Source: Ulota crispa (Eukaryota; Streptophyta; Bryopsida; Orthotrichales; Orthotrichaceae). From it: a stretch of DNA of 64,000 nucleotides. Shown piece after piece: positions 24,266 through 36,408 of the stretch. The stretch is from contig OY987242.1 of NCBI GenBank assembly GCA_963920765.1, forward strand, positions 11,744,789-11,808,788, in the 5' to 3' direction. The notes under the pieces are model-generated. The model saw nothing but the letters and a program-made list of their open reading frames with translations. It made no database searches and was not told the DNA's origin. The first letter of the stretch is position 1. Every line of letters starts with the position of its first letter. A program made the translations under genes and the position numbers.

Positions 24266-25184
24266 CCCCCAAAGGCCCAAGCCCTTTTCTGTAAAAATTC
24301 ACTGAAAACTGTCACTTTGGGGGAATGAGTAGAAAAGTAGGAAATAAAATTTGATTTGCAAATTCAATCATAGGATCTTGTTTTAGATTACAAGAGGTAC
24401 TTGTGGGAAAAAAATCAGGTCATTTTATAGGGAGAGGAAGGAGATATTTACATCTGAAATATAATAAAGGGTTTTTGTCCTGTACTATCCAAAAGATTCA
24501 TAAGTCTTTGACCACTCTTACATGAAAAAAAGTTGTTTTACACAAAGTTGAGGTTTATTTTTTCCATGTAGAAGACCAAGTTAGGTATATGTGGGAGAAT
24601 TTTCAAATCAATTGGAACTATACAACACATAGGAAAAAAATAGTAAGTAAAAAGAAGTAGAGAATGAGTCAAATCACTAAAGTGTTAAGAATTTAACAAT
24701 TGAAATGAAAAATACAAACCCCAATGGTTTTAATGTTATAATAAATAATCTACTTCCGTAGGTTTAGTTTTTTCTCCAAAATATTGAAAATAAAGGACTT
24801 TGAAGTTTAATTTAGAGTAGAGGATCTGTAATTGCTCACAAACTAAAACGTCTCATAACTTTCATCTCATTGATTGAAATTGGATGATTCAAAGCCTCCT
24901 ACATATGAAAAAATCTAGAGAACCAATTTCAGATTTTCATTTTTTTTTAAAACAATTTTTTAAAAAGTTTTTGGGTTGCATGGATTGCCCTCCCTCTCCC
25001 GGGTTGCAGAAATTCTTACATAACTTCTTTGTCAAATGTCATAATGAAGAAAAAATGAAATACATGCGTAGGTCTTGGAATCCCCCACCTTCAATAAATG
25101 TTTTAAAAATCACACATCATAGTTTAGCTATAGGTACATGCCCAAAATCCATTTGTCCATGGGGGACAGTTGGGCATTTAGGGG
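24266..25184. mobile_element. TTAA-flanked TIR element, copy T4 (inverted)
   Basis: TTAA (24262-24265) is followed by CCCCCAAAGGCCCAAG. The right end is TTGGGCATTTAGGGG and then TTAA (25185-25188). The length is 919 bp. The interior is the reverse complement of T2/T5, for example GGAAAAAAATCAGGTC near 24409 against GAGCTGATTTTTTTCCC. It shares its right-hand TTAA with T5. Confidence 0.8.
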
Positions 25185-25188
25185 TTAA

Positions 25189-26121
25189 CCCCTAAAGGAC
25201 CATTGTTCCTTTGAGAGACACGTTGGACTTCAAGCATGTACCTATGGCTAAACTACTTTGTGGGATTTTCTAAAACTTTTGTTGAAGGTGGGGAATTCAA
25301 AGATCTATGTGGGTATCTAAAGTTTTCTTCATTCCAACATTCGATGAAGAAGTTATGCATGAATTTATGAAAATTTGAGGAGGACTGCCCATCTGGGCAG
25401 CCCAAAAAATTCTTTAAAAATTACATTTTTTTAAAATAAAAGTTTGAAATTGGTTCTTTAGGTTTTTTTATATGTGATAAGCTTTGAATCATTCAATTTC
25501 AATCAATGACATGAAAGTTATGAGGAGTTTTTGTTTGCAGGCAGTTATGGATTCTCCACTCTAAAATAAACTTTGAAGTCCTTTATTTTACTCGATTTTC
25601 AATATTAGAAAAAAAAAAAAAAAAAACTAAAGGAAGTGGATTGTGTATCACAACATTGTAACTGTTGGGATTTGCATTTTTCATTTCAATTATTAAATTC
25701 TAAATGATTTAGTGTTTTGACTCATTCTCTACTTCTTTTTACTTATTGATTTTTCCCATGTGTTTTGTAGTTCCAATTGATTTGAAAATTCCCCCACACA
25801 TACCTAACTTGATCTCCATCATGAAAAAAATAAAGCGCAATTTTGAGTAGAGCAATTTTTTTGTTGTAAGAGTATTCAAAGGCTTCTGAAATTTTTGGGC
25901 AGTATGGAAAAAAACTTTTTTTTTTACTTTAGATGTAAATATCTCACTCCTCTCCATCTAGAATGAGCTGATTTTTTTCCCACAAATACTTCTTCTAGTC
26001 TGGGGCAAAATATTTTGGTGAATTTTCCACAAACAAAACACAAAATTGCTTTTTACTAAACCTCCTAGAAATGACAGTTTTTAGTGGTTTTCATAGAGAA
26101 ATGGGCTTGGTCCTTTAGGGG
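25189..26121. mobile_element. TTAA-flanked TIR element, copy T5
   Basis: It begins CCCCTAAAGGACCATTG directly after the TTAA that also closes T4, and ends TTGGTCCTTTAGGGG followed by TTAA (26122-26125). The length is 933 bp. It is closely similar to T2. Confidence 0.85.
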
Positions 26122-26506
26122 TTAACCAGTCATCTTCTCAATCTAAAATGTGGATATTGGAATCCACTGGTGTAGTCTGTACTGAGTGTAAACTTAGTAG
26201 AACAAGCCATGGGTTCTTTTCTTCAGTCCCGGCCCCCAATAAATCACGAACACTAAAATTTAGTAACTACACAGTAGGACAATAAAATGATTTGTAGATT
26301 ATAGTGCACACGTAAGCGTACTACACAGATATGGAGGCCTGTATTATTGGCTGATATCTGGTTGTTGGATGAGGCAACCCAAGTATGGAGCAATCAAAAC
26401 TGTGTCTCAAATCCCCACTAATTTCTTAAAACTCATTGGTTAAGAATTTGACAAATTGAGATGTATAGTTTTGTACTGTGCCCAAGTCCAAGTTCAACTA
26501 CCTAGT

Positions 26507-26812
26507 ACATTGAATATTGCATTTAGGTTGCATTAACAATTAGGTTGTCTTATCTTGGAAAGTTACCTCATGACTCATTCTTTTACCACTTAGAGGTGCA
26601 TGTAACTATCTATATATTTAATTTTCACATGGCTTACAACTTGGATTCTGCTAGTTTATTTTTATGAAGCTTTATTGTTGTTACCAAGCTCTTTAAATAT
26701 TTTTTATTGCAATAACTATTCATGAAAATGATTGTAGTATTAATAAGTTGTATTTTGTGTAAAATGTCAAAAAATTAGTGTGGGGCAATCTGAATACAAT
26801 ATTTAGCGTAGT
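26507..26812. mobile_element. MITE family G, copy 2
   Basis: The left end ACATTGAATATTGCATTTAG is matched by the inverted right end CTGAATACAATATTTAGCG. It is about 305 bp long. Inside are AATTAGGTTGTCTTATCTTG and AAGTTACCTCATGACTCATT, shared with copies at 43.7 and 51.4 kb. Confidence 0.6.
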
Positions 26813-27527
26813 TAACAATACTTAGTAACCTTACCCATACCCGAGCAACACTCAATTTGGCATCCTAGATTTGGGGGTTTCATAGTACACTAATGAACCC
26901 AAAGTGAAATAGTAATTGTTGCTTGCAGAAGCAAATTCTACCACATGTTAGTTGTTAAGTTGCTTTGGGAGGGTTGGGATTGGGACCATCAAGTGCCATT
27001 ATAAGAACATATCCAAGCAATTTCAAGATTAATCTAGAATTGCATTTAGGGACCTTATGAGTTGTATTTTTGCTCTTTAATACAAAATATTCTACAATAC
27101 TTTTTTTCACAGAAATAACATTCCATGAGAGCTTATTGAGAGGCTAACCATACAGATTCTTATCTAGAATTTTCCAAGACCTTGAAGTACCCTAAACCCT
27201 TACACGCTCGGGTACGGGTAATGTTACCTTAGGAGATTTCCCAGCTTTCTCTTGTCCCTATTTTCAAACATCGCACCCATGCCCGCACTCTTCTGCACCT
27301 CATTAGGTGCACACCGTTTTCTCCTGACTGACCTTGGAAATTTGGAATTTATATTTGGATTCATTAACCTGTTTTAGTCCGGAACAGAGAAAGGAGGGAA
27401 AACATGGCCGGCCCAAAAATACGAATAGATTTTTCACTTTTATCCTTGTTTGCTTGTAACTAAATATGAGCTTTTCCACCGGAAACCTATAAACACGTGT
27501 GTGTAGTATATTTAAACCGGATAGTGG
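26813..27527. other. AT-rich intergenic, nothing recognised
   Basis: No supported gene or repeat pair was found. The last 300 bases are GC-richer leading into the palindrome. Confidence 0.4.
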
Positions 27528-28598
27528 GGCTCGGTTTACGTCGATCTGGGCCCCGCTCCTGTCAGGGCCGAAAATAAACTGTCTCCCTGTCTGCCCTGCT
27601 GCCCCTTGTGCCTGAACTGCCCAGAGTGACTTAAGCTTCCGTCGAGCTTCATGTGGTCAAGTTAGGAAGTGGAAATCAAAATATTGACATAAATTTTATA
27701 ATCACAAGCATTTGGTCACAGTAATTTTTCAAGTCCAAAATCACTAAAATTGTATAGTTGTGAGTAGGAGATGCTACAAACAACTCTTAGTGAAGTCTTT
27801 AGTGTGCTCATACGCTCATAACACTAACTTGAGGAGTTCTTAAATAGTGAGATAGGGCACTCAAAACCATCATGTCAATCACCCAAAACCATCACTTTGT
27901 CACCCAAAACCATCACTTTGTCACCCAAAACCATCACTTTGTCACCCAAAACCAATTCTTTTCTACACCTAGAAATGACTGACAAAATTATGTGTCACAC
28001 TTGCTTGTAGGCAATGCCTTTGGGGACACCCATGGAGAGGGATGACGCTACCTTACAAAAAAATCAATTTAGACACATTTAGTCAATTTGGACCTGATTT
28101 TTTTGTAAGGTAGCGTCATCCCTCTCCGTGCGTGTCCCTAAAGGCATTGCTTACAAGCCAGTGTGACACATGATTTTGTCAATCATTTCTAGGTGTAGAA
28201 AAGAATTGGTTTTGGGTGACAAAGTGATGGTTTTGGGTGATTGACATGATGGTTTTGAGTGCCCTATCTCACTATTTAAGAACTCCTCAAGTTAGTGTTA
28301 TGAGCATATGAGCACACTAAAGACTTCACTAAGAGTTGTTTGTAGCATCTCCTACTCACAACTATACAATTTTAGTGATTTTGGACTTGAAAAATTATTA
28401 TGACTAAATGCCTGTGATTAGAGTTTTGAAATTTATGCCAATATATTGATTTCCTCTTCCTAACTTGACCACATGAAACTCGACCGAAGCTTGAGACACT
28501 CTGGACAGTTCAGTCGCAAGGGGCAGCAGGGCAGCCAGTTTATTTTCGGCCCTGACAGGAGCGGGGCCCAGATCGACGTATGTGCAGTAAACCGAGCC
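27528..28598. repeat. 1.07-kb near-perfect palindrome (foldback element)
   Basis: The left arm (27528-28066, about 539 bp) and right arm (28095-28598, about 504 bp) are reverse complements separated by a loop of about 28 bp. The outer ends read GGCTCGGTTTACGTCGATCT on the left and the inverted AGATCGACGT...AAACCGAGCC on the right. The arm-length difference is explained by two extra 21-bp units in the left arm and an 8-9 bp insertion in the right. The segment around GAGCACACTAAAGACTTCAC also occurs in the element at 43940-45283. Transcription would give a long hairpin RNA. No protein is encoded. Confidence 0.9.
27880..27952 (+). repeat. 21-bp tandem repeat in the palindrome's left arm
   Basis: Three full units of CACCCAAAACCATCACTTTG (+T) plus a partial one. 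The right arm holds only one full unit, so the array changed copy number after the inverted duplication formed. Confidence 0.85.
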
Positions 28599-29989
28599 GA
28601 ATAGTGGGACTTCTTCAAGGAATTAGGTCCATCAAAATGATAACAGCCAAGTCTCAATAATTTTTGGTATTAATTAGGCCAGCATGTTTATAGTAGACGT
28701 CTTTGGGTCCTTGACGACCAAGATGGGATCTGGCGTTCAGCTGGGACCCGTAGGGTTGGGACGTGGGACCAGCTCGAAAAGCCCCCGTCAAAGGGCAACT
28801 TGAAAAACCGAGCTGTGGCTGTACCTCCAGGTACTACCAGCGTTCCCTAAACTGGTTAATTTTAGCTGGATTTTTACAAAATTAAATGGTGCGCTAAATT
28901 TGTATGGGGAAAGTTTTGAAAAAAATGGAGATTTGAGCAAAAAATTACACTTAGAAAATGTTGGATAGCAACTTATTATTTCCTCTTGCTCCATAATTAG
29001 CATCCATTCCTTCCATCAACTTCACGAATGTAGCTCCTTAGTTATATTGAGCATGCATGTATCGCTGCGGTAGTAACATCTCCACTGTCCAAATCACAAC
29101 CTCCACTTTGTTCTTGTGCAAATAAAGCAAGTTGAAGTTAGTAGAGGAGTTAGTTGAATCAATGGAGTTTAGGTTTAGTGATTTACTTGTTTAGGCATTG
29201 ATCTTTGTTGCAAACTTGCAACAACACAATGCCTCCAATGTCTCCTCTGGCCCTCTCATTCATGGCAATCACCGCCAAATTGTGAAAGCTCTTTACTTGC
29301 GTACTTGCCATTGTCCATAGAATTGTGTGGCCCAATGCTCCATTGCTTGTTATTGTGCATATTAGGTTCAATTGCACAGAATGAGCGCATGCACAGTTGA
29401 ATTGCAGCAGAGATTAAGCATGCTCTGCATTTCTAAAGTTGAACCTTAACTTCAATAGCCTCCACTAGATTTTACTTGAACTTGCAAAGAAATTTGGAGC
29501 ACAAAGTCTAAGACGGGTGCAATTGCAACTTTACATTACTTCTGTCAATTCTAACCAATACTAGCGTGGCTTATCTTTGTTATTGTGCAAATTACTAATG
29601 TTGCAAAATGGGCAATCTTGCTACGCAAATTGAGTTCAACTTCCAAATTAGTGACATAATATTTGTTACAATGTTTGTCTTAGAACATTTAAAATTTTGC
29701 ACCACAATTGTCAATATTTTACATTTTCCAAGATTGGTTAGCAATTCCAACAAATTGATTAACCAAAAGTAGCCATTAATAAGCTCCACAATTTCCTTCA
29801 AGCTAGCAAGTTGTACTCTACTTTAGAAAATATATATATCCAAATTTCTACATTTTTTTCCATAAGTTAGCTACCGTGATTTTACCATTTGCCTTCCATA
29901 TCGCGTTAATAGCTCCTTTCTACACATGGTTATAGCCATTTGGCTAAAAAACCCAAAACCAATTCTGATAACTGTGCATGGGATCTAAT
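28599..29989. other. Intergenic, nothing recognised
   Basis: Mixed composition, GC-richer to about 28850 and AT-rich after. Open frames stay under 72 codons and resemble no family. Confidence 0.4.
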
Positions 29990-30200
29990 TCAATGTCTAT
30001 GAGTTTTCTCACAATTTGAGTTACCTAAAATATGAGTACATTTGGTGAGATTTTTTTTTGCTTTCCTTGATGGACCATGTGTCTTTTTATCAAATTTGAA
30101 AAAAACAAATGAATAACTACATTTTTCCACCCTATTTGAGATTTTTTTTGTTATAAAGGGGACAGAAAAAATTTCTCTTGCGCGTTTAAGGGTGAATCGC
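29990..30200. repeat. Family D repeat, inverted partial copy
   Basis: It contains TGATGGACCATGTGTCTTTT and CACAATTTGAGTTACCTAAA, the reverse complement of phrases in the copies at 12.2 and 12.6 kb, and ends near TTTAAGGG. Only one end is recognisable. Confidence 0.5.
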
Positions 30201-30897
30201 TTCAAAAAATAAAGCTTGTTTTTATCCAATTCATTCAAATTTCAATTGGCTTTCTTGACGTTTCATCCGGTTGACTTTGTATAATATTTTGGACCTCCCC
30301 TTTCACTAGTCGGTCTTCTTTGCCTTAAGCTTACTATTTTTTGTTTTCTTCCTTCTGCTTCTTTTTTGTCTTGGTTTTGTTCTTGAATCTGTCTCATGCC
30401 GTTTTCAGCTAATGGCTTGTGTTTCTACTTCCGCAATGAATCTTCTTGCATTTGTGCGAAAAAAGAAAGAAAGAAAAAAAGCAAAAAAAATCCTTGCCAA
30501 GTCTCATGTTTATGCAAATGGGGGTAATCTATTTCGTGCCTAAGTATCTATGGCTTTTTGCAAAAAAGTTTTTCTACTAGTAGCTATGTTGTATTGCAAT
30601 GGAAGTAAGCATCTATCATGCAAGAAAATCTGGTTGCCAATTGATAACCATATGTAGAAATGTTTTTCAATACAATGCAAGGAATATGCATTTTTGTACT
30701 ATAGCAACCGTAAGGCCGGTCATTAAGAGTAAGTCAGTTTAGGGGTATTTGACCGTTTTCTATAAAAGAATCGATCCTTTCTCAAAAATGCATTAACCAA
30801 TATCTTTATGGTCATGCTACCTGAAAAAGAAATGGTAATGATAAAGTAATGGTAAAATTGTATAAAATTAGAGACGTCACATTCTTTTATGGGTAAT
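30201..30897. other. AT-rich intergenic, nothing recognised
   Basis: T- and A-rich runs (for example around 30460-30490). No gene or paired ends. Confidence 0.4.
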
Positions 30898-31701
30898 GGC
30901 ACGATCAGGGTACCCAAAAAGTACTACTTAACTCCAATTTGGTCATATCTGTGATACTTCTTCTATTTATTACGTCCTACTAGATAGTGCTATGCTCTTG
31001 ATTTTTTGACAAGAAATTGCTCATACTTGTAGATTAGTAAAAAAAAAAATGTACACTCTTTCAAACAATGAATCTTATCATGTCCAAATGAGCAATTTTG
31101 TGAGAAGTTCTGGAACTGTCTCATTTCATAAAAATGAAGTAAAGGATTAATCTAGACTACAAATTTGGTTAGTAAGGATTAGGTTAATACAATTATAGTT
31201 GTGCAAGCTTCTATGGTCCATGATTTTAAAGTGTATTAGTCCATACATTATTAAAATTAGTTGTTATGAATTCTTTTAGGGACAATTTCACGCAAGTTTT
31301 TCCACTTCCAATAAAGAACAATAAAAATATGCGATTTTTTTAAAAGTGGCAAATGCATGCACATATACTTGTTTCTAGGTGCACATATGGTCAAAATTAT
31401 CAAAATGTTAATAATTTGTTTTTGGGAGCCATTACAAATTACAAGTCAAAAAAAGTCTAGATCAAGACATTTGGGCTCTAATCACTTTTATGGTGTGAAA
31501 AAAAATCAAGAAAGTCCTTTTGATGGAAGGAACACTTTCTAAATGAATGTCTTAATGTAAGGAAAGCTTAAGAAAAATGTATCATCACTTGCAAGTTCAA
31601 ATTTTTCCCTAAACAAAAATAATCTAGACTCACTAGTGCAAGTGAGGTAAGAGTCATGTTTGGAAGTTTGGCAATCTCTTTCAAGGGTACTTGATCGTGC
31701 C
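30898..31701. mobile_element. 0.8-kb TIR element, family N copy 1
   Basis: It begins GGCACGATCAGGGTACCC and ends GGGTACTTGATCGTGCC (inverted partner). An inverted relative of similar length lies at 48001-48780. The two share, for example, GGAACACTTTCTAAATGAAT near 31529 and its complement near 48150. No transposase is present. Confidence 0.7.
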
Positions 31702-32559
31702 AACACCCTCATGAGGAGTTGCAATAAGACTCTACTAGAAATCTCAAGACTAAAATGATCCAAGTTGACCAATATTGCCAACTTGAGTTACCAAAAGGGA
31801 GAGACAATCTTGAAAATTCCAGTTCTCTATTCATAAAGCATCCAAAAAACTTGAACTTTCTTGATAATAAGGAAGTACATGCTAGAATCTCCTTTGTCCC
31901 TTGTAGGGACTATGGTACTTTAGGGGTTAAGTGTTTTCTTTTCCAAAAACTTAAAATTCATATCTCACATTTTTATCAATTATTGGTGTAAGTGTACTTC
32001 TATAGATTGTTTTACTAATTTTGTCACATGAATCTAAATGAGAAGTACTTTTCTTTAATTGATAATTAGAGTTAAATCATGTTAATATATATAGTACCTA
32101 GTATACATGCAGGTGCTTTACGCAATCTAGATGTGCATGATTGTTGCAATAATCTAAAATTTGATTTATGGTCACAATCAATATAGGAACATTTTGTAAA
32201 CATCCACTATGGTATCTGAATATTTTGTTGGGTTTTCTCACACATGGGATTGCTTGGTTTTCTATATGTGAGGTGTCCTTTCTTGCTTCAACTTACATAG
32301 GAAACCATTAATTTTTTTTGAAAAAGGATCAGTACAAAGCAGAGGGAAATCCTTCCACTTAGTAGTATAGGTGTGCGAATCACAAAATTGGAGCAAAAGT
32401 TTGATGTCTTTTACGCTGTCTTTCAATTCAACAAACATAAGGATCCATTTATTTATTCCAAATGCTATTTCTACTTTAATTGTAAATCAATTTTGTACAA
32501 GTCTACCTTAATTTGACAGCTTTCTATTTGAAATGAAATCATATGTATACCTTATATAA
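31702..32559. other. Downstream flank of the SABATH gene
   Basis: AT-rich. A lone GGTACTTTAGGGGTTAAG at about 31915 looks like the right end of a TTAA-type element, but no partner was found. The part nearest 32559 should contain the 3' untranslated region of the minus-strand gene. Confidence 0.35.
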
Positions 32560-35500
32560 CTACTTTCGAGAAAGCACAATCAAAACATAGTTTGCGCCAG
32601 GCATGGTTAGACAAATATTTTGAGTCCTTGTTACATAAGCAATGACATTATGTTCCAAACGCTCCCACAGCTTGCGTGCTTGAGGAAGGCTCAAATGGGC
32701 CTTCACAAGAGGGTTGAAGATGGCTTTCACAAAGTTCTTTGCCCATAAACCACACAAGGAAGGATTTTCCTTGAATTGTAGTGCTTGGATGCTACTTTCA
32801 GCAAACCAACGGTAATCTTGTTGCACTTCTAGACTCTTAATGTTGTAAGCCCCTGTTTTGTTGATAGCTTCTTCAATTTCAGCTTTGCTTGGATGGAATA
32901 TTGGAATGTTGAAGGAATCTCTTTCATGTGGTTGTATTACACCCTACGTAAGTGAATAGGAGAAAAAATGTGAGTTAGCTTCTGATCACAACAACAAAAG
33001 TTAATACACTAAGGTAGGAACACCCATAAGCGTTAGTTTAAGGGTTTTGAACATGATGACTATTAATAGACATCTAGCAAAATATAGGATCCTATTAGCA
33101 ACAATAAAATAATGAGTTTGCACTTTCAAATGTATTATTTGGATACTATGAGAATAAGTTGTGAATTTTTAAAAAGCAAATTGCCATTGTACCCATAACA
33201 AACACTAAGGTCTCATGTTCACATGTTGTACATCCTTGTAATTACATCTATTGATTTCTATAAATTTTCCAAGATTTTAGAGGTGACAATTATGGGGACA
33301 CTAGCGCTTATGGGTATTCTTACCTTATTGTTACTATTCAAGATTGAGGAAAACAATATTCCATCTTTAGTTGTTGAAACATCTAAACAAATTCCAGTAC
33401 ACTATGTCTAGCTTCATTGAAATTCCATTTGTTGGAAACAAAACTGTTTGGATCCTGAATTTGGAGAAGGTTAGAGGTACTTAATCAACCCAACTAGACT
33501 TAACTTACTTATTTTAAAAATTCCATGAAAAGGAACTAAACTTGACAATAATTTGTCTCTTCAAGTTATTGGATTACAAAGTTGTAGTTTCCTTGAAGCA
33601 ATCAACTCTCAACATGTCAACAAAATCAATATAGAATGTCACAGTGAAAGATGTCGTTCAACCTGTTCACCATTTCTACTTAACATTGAAAGAAATCTTT
33701 TTTGTTGGTGTAATTCATACAATAATTTCAGGTGTGTGAATATTGCCCTACTTTAAAATCACCCTTAAACACAGGGGTTCATATTGGATACTTTTATGTT
33801 TCTAACTGTAAGCATTCCACAATGAGGATGCATCTAAAGACGACTCTACTAATTCCAACTTCAGAAGCACACAGTTCAATAAGAGTCTGAAAAAGTATGA
33901 GCAAAAATTCAACATTTACTCGTTCTTTATACTCGTTGATCATGATAATTTGACTGTATGAAAATCTCAGTGTCACAGCAAACTCTTGTTGATTTCCCTT
34001 TGTCAGTTTCAGAAATTCTTCACAACATTTTCCCTGTGAGTATTCAAAAATTTGTGGTTTTCTCTGCTTCCTACTATCCACTTCAAAGGAATTGTTAAAC
34101 ATTTCTGTCTATTTCTTCTATGATTTTTCCAACATATATTCCCGACGTTTTGTATAATACACAGGGAATGCTTATCCAAATCCCTACAGGGAAATCGAAA
34201 AGAGTTTCTCCGATCGGAGAGCTGCGCTGTGGAAGGCAGGCTGACTCCACAGGAAGACATTGCAATATGCACTGCACCTAACATTCCACAACAGAGTGTA
34301 GTACATACACAACAGGGACTCGGGATTTCCCCCAAAATGTGATTTCGCCTTACATCGCAACAACTTCTTCGCAATTCTGACGGTGTTAGAGCCATTGAAT
34401 CTCGGTGACAACTGACGAGCGACACAAAAGCAGTGCGTGTTTTCGAGGAATCACCTGAGCAACGAGGTCGTCCCAGGAGTCTTCGAACATGCCACCGCAC
34501 GGATTTGCCTTCTGGAATTCTCCTCGGGTTTGCAGATCTGGTCGTCCAGGCTCCGCTCGACACATACACACCGCAAACAAAAGACCCCCCGGGGCCAACT
34601 CGTACGCACGATGCGTGAAGAAGTTGAGCAGATCTTGCCTCGCCACTTCCGCATACGCTTCCGCCACAGCTGGATTTCCCCCTTCGATCCACACTCGGCC
34701 TTTGTTGTACGCCGGCGAGGAGGCGTCCAGAACCGTCTCCGGAATCTGCATTTACGTACACTCAATTGATAGTTAGATGTATGATACCGAACTCATTCGA
34801 GGTCCCTGATCCCGTCTCCTGTAAATTAATTCGAGAAACTCAATTACTCGTAGTTACACCTGGCAGGAATTTAATGAGGCAAGTTGGTGCAACCTCGACT
34901 TGGCGTTCCTGATTTTTGAATAAGCGTGGGGTTGTCCTCTGTCACTGATTGTGGTCTAGTACGACCTCCTATTTTGTAATTGCATAACAAACATTATGAT
35001 CTCAACAGAATCACCTCATTTTCTCGAAGGTCTATCCTCTGACTAATATCACTTCCCTACACATGGGTTAATTTACATGCTTCATCAGTGACGGGACGGT
35101 ATCCTCAACAATTTATTGTTTATATTTGCATCTCTAACATAATACCTGCCGAGCAGTGAAGATGGAAACAAAGCAAATTGTGTTACGTACGAGAGCGTGA
35201 TGATAGACATATGCAACGACATCCTGGAATGAGATCGAGTGAGTGAAGGGTACCTTGGACATCCAATGCAAGGAAAAGGTAGAGATGGCAATATGCAAAG
35301 CACCACGCGGGAACAAGCGATCATGGAAGGACCCGCCCACAGCAGCTGCAAAATAGGGGGGCCTGGCTTTGCCATCCGCACCAAGCAGATCCCGGAAGAG
35401 CGAGCTGAAGTCGTTGGAGGGAAGGTCCGAAAAGAAGTACTGGATCTCGGGAGAAGGTGAGGAAGTGAAGCGGACGTTCTGGAGCACACTCTGGGCCGCG

Positions 35501-35769
35501 AGGTGAGCCCACGCAAGGGCGTTGGCGCCCACGGAGCAGCCGAAATCCGCCACTCGAATGGGAGATCCATCGAGTACGCGAAGCTGGCGAATGGCTTCCG
35601 CGAGATGAGCGCCTGTCTCGTGCAACATGGCGCCTTGGATTCTGTCGGAGTTGTGCGAATAGCTGGCTTCTCCGTCGCCGGTCTCCATGCTTAAGCCGAT
35701 TCGAAGCTTGTCCGGGGGTGCAAGATGGAGCGGGACTGGGGTAGCTGGTGCAACCTCATGGCTGGCCAT
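32560..35769 (-). CDS. SABATH-family carboxyl methyltransferase
   Basis: An S-adenosylmethionine-dependent methyltransferase of 396 residues in three exons: 35769-35254, 34745-34455 and 32943-32560. Junctions are in phase (TCCAAG|GTACCC to AAATGCAG|ATTCCG; GCTCAG|GTGATT to TTACGTAG|GGTGTA). SABATH marks in order: METGDGEASYSHNS (28-41; SAM and carboxylate contacts), VADFGCSVGANAL (73-85; SAM loop), EIQYFFSDLPSNDFSSLF, AVGGSFHDRLFP, STFSLHWMSK, GGLLFAVCMCRAEPG, then GVIQPHERDSFNIPIFHPSK and FVKAIFNPLVKAHL near the C-terminus. The length matches the family (about 360-390). Members methylate salicylate, benzoate, jasmonate, indole-3-acetate, gibberellins or purine alkaloids. The substrate cannot be read from the sequence, although HW in the STFSLHW motif is common in hormone-type members. 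The second intron (about 1.5 kb) carries a MITE. Confidence 0.93.
33007..33327. mobile_element. MITE family E, copy 1, inside an intron
   Basis: TAAGGTAGGAACACCCATAA at the left is matched by the inverted TTATGGGTATTCTTACCTTA at the right. The length is about 320 bp. It sits in intron 2 of the SABATH gene. An inverted relative, itself interrupted, lies at 41917-42488. Confidence 0.75.
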
Positions 35770-35875
35770 AGCTAGAAACAGAACCGTGCCAACCTGTGAT
35801 CTGTGAACGGTCGATGTCAGCGTGAGCAGGACTTAATTGCGGATGAGCATGCACAGCAAGCAATGCAAGAGGAGA

Positions 35876-35902
35876 GAGAAGAGAAGAGAAGAGAAGAGAA
35901 GA
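35876..35902 (+). repeat. GAGAA microsatellite in the SABATH leader
   Basis: Five perfect GAGAA units plus an impure flank (GAGGAGAGA before it) lie between the TATA box and the ATG, that is TTCTC repeats in the transcript's sense strand, a pyrimidine-rich leader. Confidence 0.85.
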
Positions 35903-35936
35903 CCCAGTGGTGCATGTGTCCTGACGGAGTTGTTTG

Positions 35937-35944
35937 CCTTTATA
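35937..35944 (-). promoter_or_regulatory. TATA box of the SABATH gene
   Basis: TATAAAGG on the minus strand, about 170 bp upstream of the ATG at 35769. A transcription start about 30 bp downstream (near 35905-35912) would give a leader of about 140 bases that includes the TTCTC repeats. Confidence 0.65.
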
Positions 35945-35999
35945 GCATTCTCAAGAGCTCCTTATTACAATTTTCAAGGTAAAGCTTTGTTCTAAAAGG

Positions 36000-36404
36000 T
36001 ACAGTAATGGGATAGTTCGTTAACAGTCAGCGCCGCCAATTTGAGAGGGTGTTCACTGTTCAGTTCGAGCTTCCGGTGTAATCGAAGGGAAACGCCGCCA
36101 TCCAACGGTGGGGGAGTTTTTGAGCTCTCCCGGTAATCTTACTCCTTTCAGTGCACCTGTTTTTTTCGGCGCTCCACCGGTTTCATCTTCCTACCTCCAA
36201 AAGCTTCCGGTCACTTTTTTTCAAAAGCATTATAATCGCACCAGCCAATTACCTTCAAAAAGAAAAATGTGATACAAATGCTGGCGTGAAGCTAAAATAT
36301 CGATTTTTGTTCCCATCTTGGTTAGAATTAAACGTGGCATAGCATTTGTCTAAACAAAGTTGATGGATCCTTCAAAGTTGCAAACTTCAAGGTGAGGTTA
36401 ACGG
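36000..36404. other. Upstream region of the SABATH gene
   Basis: GC-richer sequence to about 36190 that probably includes promoter elements, then AT-rich. No further gene is seen. Confidence 0.35.
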
Positions 36405-36408
36405 TTAA

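Noticed and set aside
27880-27952. Tandem 21-bp units that superficially suggest a CRISPR array
   Set aside because: The units are directly adjacent with no unique spacers, and the genome is eukaryotic.
34009-34761. A 250-codon minus-strand ORF overlapping the second SABATH exon
   Set aside because: It is in another frame from the exon. The true continuation is the exon at 32943-32560, which carries the family's C-terminal motifs.
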